DNA of 64,000 bases from Rhodanobacteraceae bacterium ZG21-1 (GTDB taxonomy: Bacteria; Pseudomonadota; Gammaproteobacteria; Xanthomonadales; Rhodanobacteraceae). Numbering within the stretch: the first letter of the stretch is position 1; each line of letters opens with the position of its first letter. The notes under the pieces are model-generated. The model worked only from the letters and a program-made list of their open reading frames with translations, was not told the DNA's origin and did not search any database. The position numbers and the translations under genes are program-made. This document shows, piece after piece, positions 62,706 through 64,000 of this stretch. Location: NCBI GenBank assembly GCA_021390615.1, contig JAJEJU010000024.1, forward strand, positions 1,240,001 through 1,304,000. Direction: 5' to 3'.

Positions 62706-64000
62706 CTAATGCAGCGAAACCGTCAGCGTCGACGGCGCAGCGCTGGACGAGCTGAAGCTCAGCGGGCTGCCGGGCGGTGTCGCGCCGGCGTAGCGCAGGT
62801 CCACCGTGCCGATCACCAGGGCCAGTTGCCGGCCGGCCTGGAGCTGCCAGTCGGTCGCTTCCAGCTGCAGATTGACGGCTTGCGGCGTGCCGGGCGTGGC
62901 GTTGAGCACGGTGTAGGGTTTCCAGCTGATCAGCTGGCCGAGGCCGCTCAGCGGATCCACGTCGTACAGGTACGCGTACAGCGAAAGCTGGCTGCTGCTC
63001 GGTGTCACCGTGATGCGCAGGTTCGACAAGCCGGCGAGGGTCTGGCTCTTGCCGAGCACGGGCCCGGTCCAGACCGCGGCATTGGCGCGCGCGATCAGCG
63101 GCAGCGAGACGGTCAGCGGCAGATCCAACTGGGTCGCGATGCCGTTGACCAGCACCAGACCAGAGTTGGCCACGGTCGGGATGCCGCCCACGAAGCTGTA
63201 TTGCCAGCTGCCCGCGTTGCCGCTGCTCAGGCTGCCGGTGGAGGTGGGATTGAACAGGCCGAAGCTGGGATTGCCCAGGTTGTAGGTCACCGCGTTGGCC
63301 TGCACTGCATTCCAGTCCGCGTAGCTGTTCCAGCTGCCGCCCTGGGTCTGCAGCTGTATCGGCGCCTGGCGGTCGATGCCGTTGTCGATGCCCTTGAGGT
63401 AGTGATCGAACCAGGCGGTTGCCGCGGTATAGACCTCGTTGGGGAAGCCCAGCGCGCCGGTCAGTTCGGCTGTCGCGTGATCGCCGTGCGAGAACATCAG
63501 ATATTTCGGCACGCTCAGCTGGTTGTAGAAATTGACCACCTGGCTGGGCACGAAGAGGCTGTCCTCGAAGGCGTTGGCCAGAAACACCGCCGGATGGTTC
63601 TGGTTGATCTGGGCGACCTCGGTGATGGGATTGCGCGGCGCGACCACCGGCAGCAGGTCCTGCACCGCGCCGTAGAAATCCAGCCCGGCCACCGACTGGT
63701 TGACCTGCTGCATCAGCGGCCCCGGCTTGCCCAGGTAGCTGGCGACGGAGAGCAGGCCGATGCCCTGGGCACTGGGCGTCTGGTTCGCATCCAGCGAGGC
63801 CTGCAGGTCGGCCCAGGTGCTCATCGCGGCTACCGCCTTGATGCGCGGATCGTGTTCGGCGCCGAGCAGTGAGGTGCCGCCGCCGTAGGAGATGCCCGAG
63901 ATGCCGATGGCGTTCGGATCGGCCGGCGTATTCGCCAGCGCCCAGTCGATCACCGTGCTCACGTCATTGACCGTCGCCGGGCCGGCGATGTCGATCGAGC
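62706..64000 (-). CDS. CocE/NonD-type S15 X-Pro dipeptidyl-peptidase-like hydrolase (partial)
   Basis: The 3' 430 codons of a gene that runs off the right edge. The nucleophile elbow GISGISYGGG, the Asp in FLANAFEDSLF and the His in FSHGDHAT form the alpha/beta-hydrolase triad. The C-terminal jelly-roll (about 170 residues) is of the PepX_C type (LDLPLTVSLPLIARANAAVWTG). The frame continues upstream of the GTG at 63962 through DIAGPATVND to the edge, so that codon is internal. It is probably a secreted peptidase or esterase. Confidence 0.85.
   Translation of the reverse strand, partial: SIDIAGPATVNDVSTVIDWALANTPADPNAIGISGISYGGGTSLLGAEHDPRIKAVAAMSTWADLQASLDANQTPSAQGIGLLSVASYLGKPGPLMQQVNQSVAGLDFYGAVQDLLPVVAPRNPITEVAQINQNHPAVFLANAFEDSLFVPSQVVNFYNQLSVPKYLMFSHGDHATAELTGALGFPNEVYTAATAWFDHYLKGIDNGIDRQAPIQLQTQGGSWNSYADWNAVQANAVTYNLGNPSFGLFNPTSTGSLSSGNAGSWQYSFVGGIPTVANSGLVLVNGIATQLDLPLTVSLPLIARANAAVWTGPVLGKSQTLAGLSNLRITVTPSSSQLSLYAYLYDVDPLSGLGQLISWKPYTVLNATPGTPQAVNLQLEATDWQLQAGRQLALVIGTVDLRYAGATPPGSPLSFSSSSAAPSTLTVSLH

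Overview
The window is about 64 kb of GC-rich gammaproteobacterial chromosome. The codon use and GC-rich third positions, the rlmN-pilF-rodZ-yfgM-bamB-der cluster, the alpha-2-macroglobulin/PbpC pair, the Ogt/2OG-oxygenase/AlkB operon and the fadN-type beta-oxidation operon all suggest the Lysobacterales (Xanthomonadales), probably Rhodanobacteraceae (Dyella/Rhodanobacter-like). The genus is an inference; no rRNA or tRNA gene was found.

Layout. 1-9.2 kb: tail of an unknown gene with a strong terminator, then a giant membrane-anchored alpha-2-macroglobulin (2032 aa) and penicillin-binding protein 1C. 9.2-28.4 kb: mixed metabolic and regulatory genes: FAD oxidoreductase, secreted GH18-like hydrolase, CsaA-like protein, a divergent MFS/TetR pair with a double operator, MBL-fold hydrolase, a translationally coupled alkylation-repair operon, quinone oxidoreductase, M28 lipoprotein peptidase, two SDRs, an AraC regulator, a DHA2 exporter, a retropepsin-PDZ protein, a P-loop kinase and a HiPIP. 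28.9-33.4 kb: thiolase, FadN-like multifunctional protein and a PsrA-like TetR regulator in one operon behind two copies of a perfect CAAACGATCGTTTG palindrome. 33.6-40.7 kb: ndk, rlmN, pilF, rodZ, yfgM, bamB and der, with ispG and hisS missing from their usual place. 40.7-49.6 kb: sedolisin peptidase, rhodanese-ThiF/MoeB fusion, GNAT, folD, small membrane protein, guaB and guaA.

49.6-61.7 kb is a genomic island inserted at the 3' end of guaA, a known integration hotspot. It carries a guaA-type tyrosine integrase with a frameshift near its C-terminus, repeated GACGGTAA motifs near both ends, an intact AbiEi antitoxin with a truncated AbiEii toxin, a decayed conjugation remnant (trbI 3' part and a DUF2274 protein), an AT-richer multi-gene operon, and an IS5-family element. 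An 11-bp copy of the end of guaA at 61715-61725 is a candidate right attachment site.

The most interesting content is that operon (about 53.6-60.65 kb): ribbon-helix-helix protein, two overlapping micro-ORFs, a GNAT-ABC ATPase (COG2401 type), a HerA-like ATPase, an unrecognised 401-aa protein, a RelE-like/PLD nuclease fusion, an AAA+ ATPase, and a short last ORF ending where the IS5 element sits. Tight overlaps, transferred-DNA composition, the neighbouring toxin-antitoxin genes, and the pairing of a translocase-type ATPase with a nuclease make it a good candidate for an undescribed anti-phage or anti-plasmid system. No function is demonstrated here.

62-64 kb returns to chromosomal-type DNA with a RidA-family gene and the 3' part of a CocE/S15-type secreted peptidase running off the window end.
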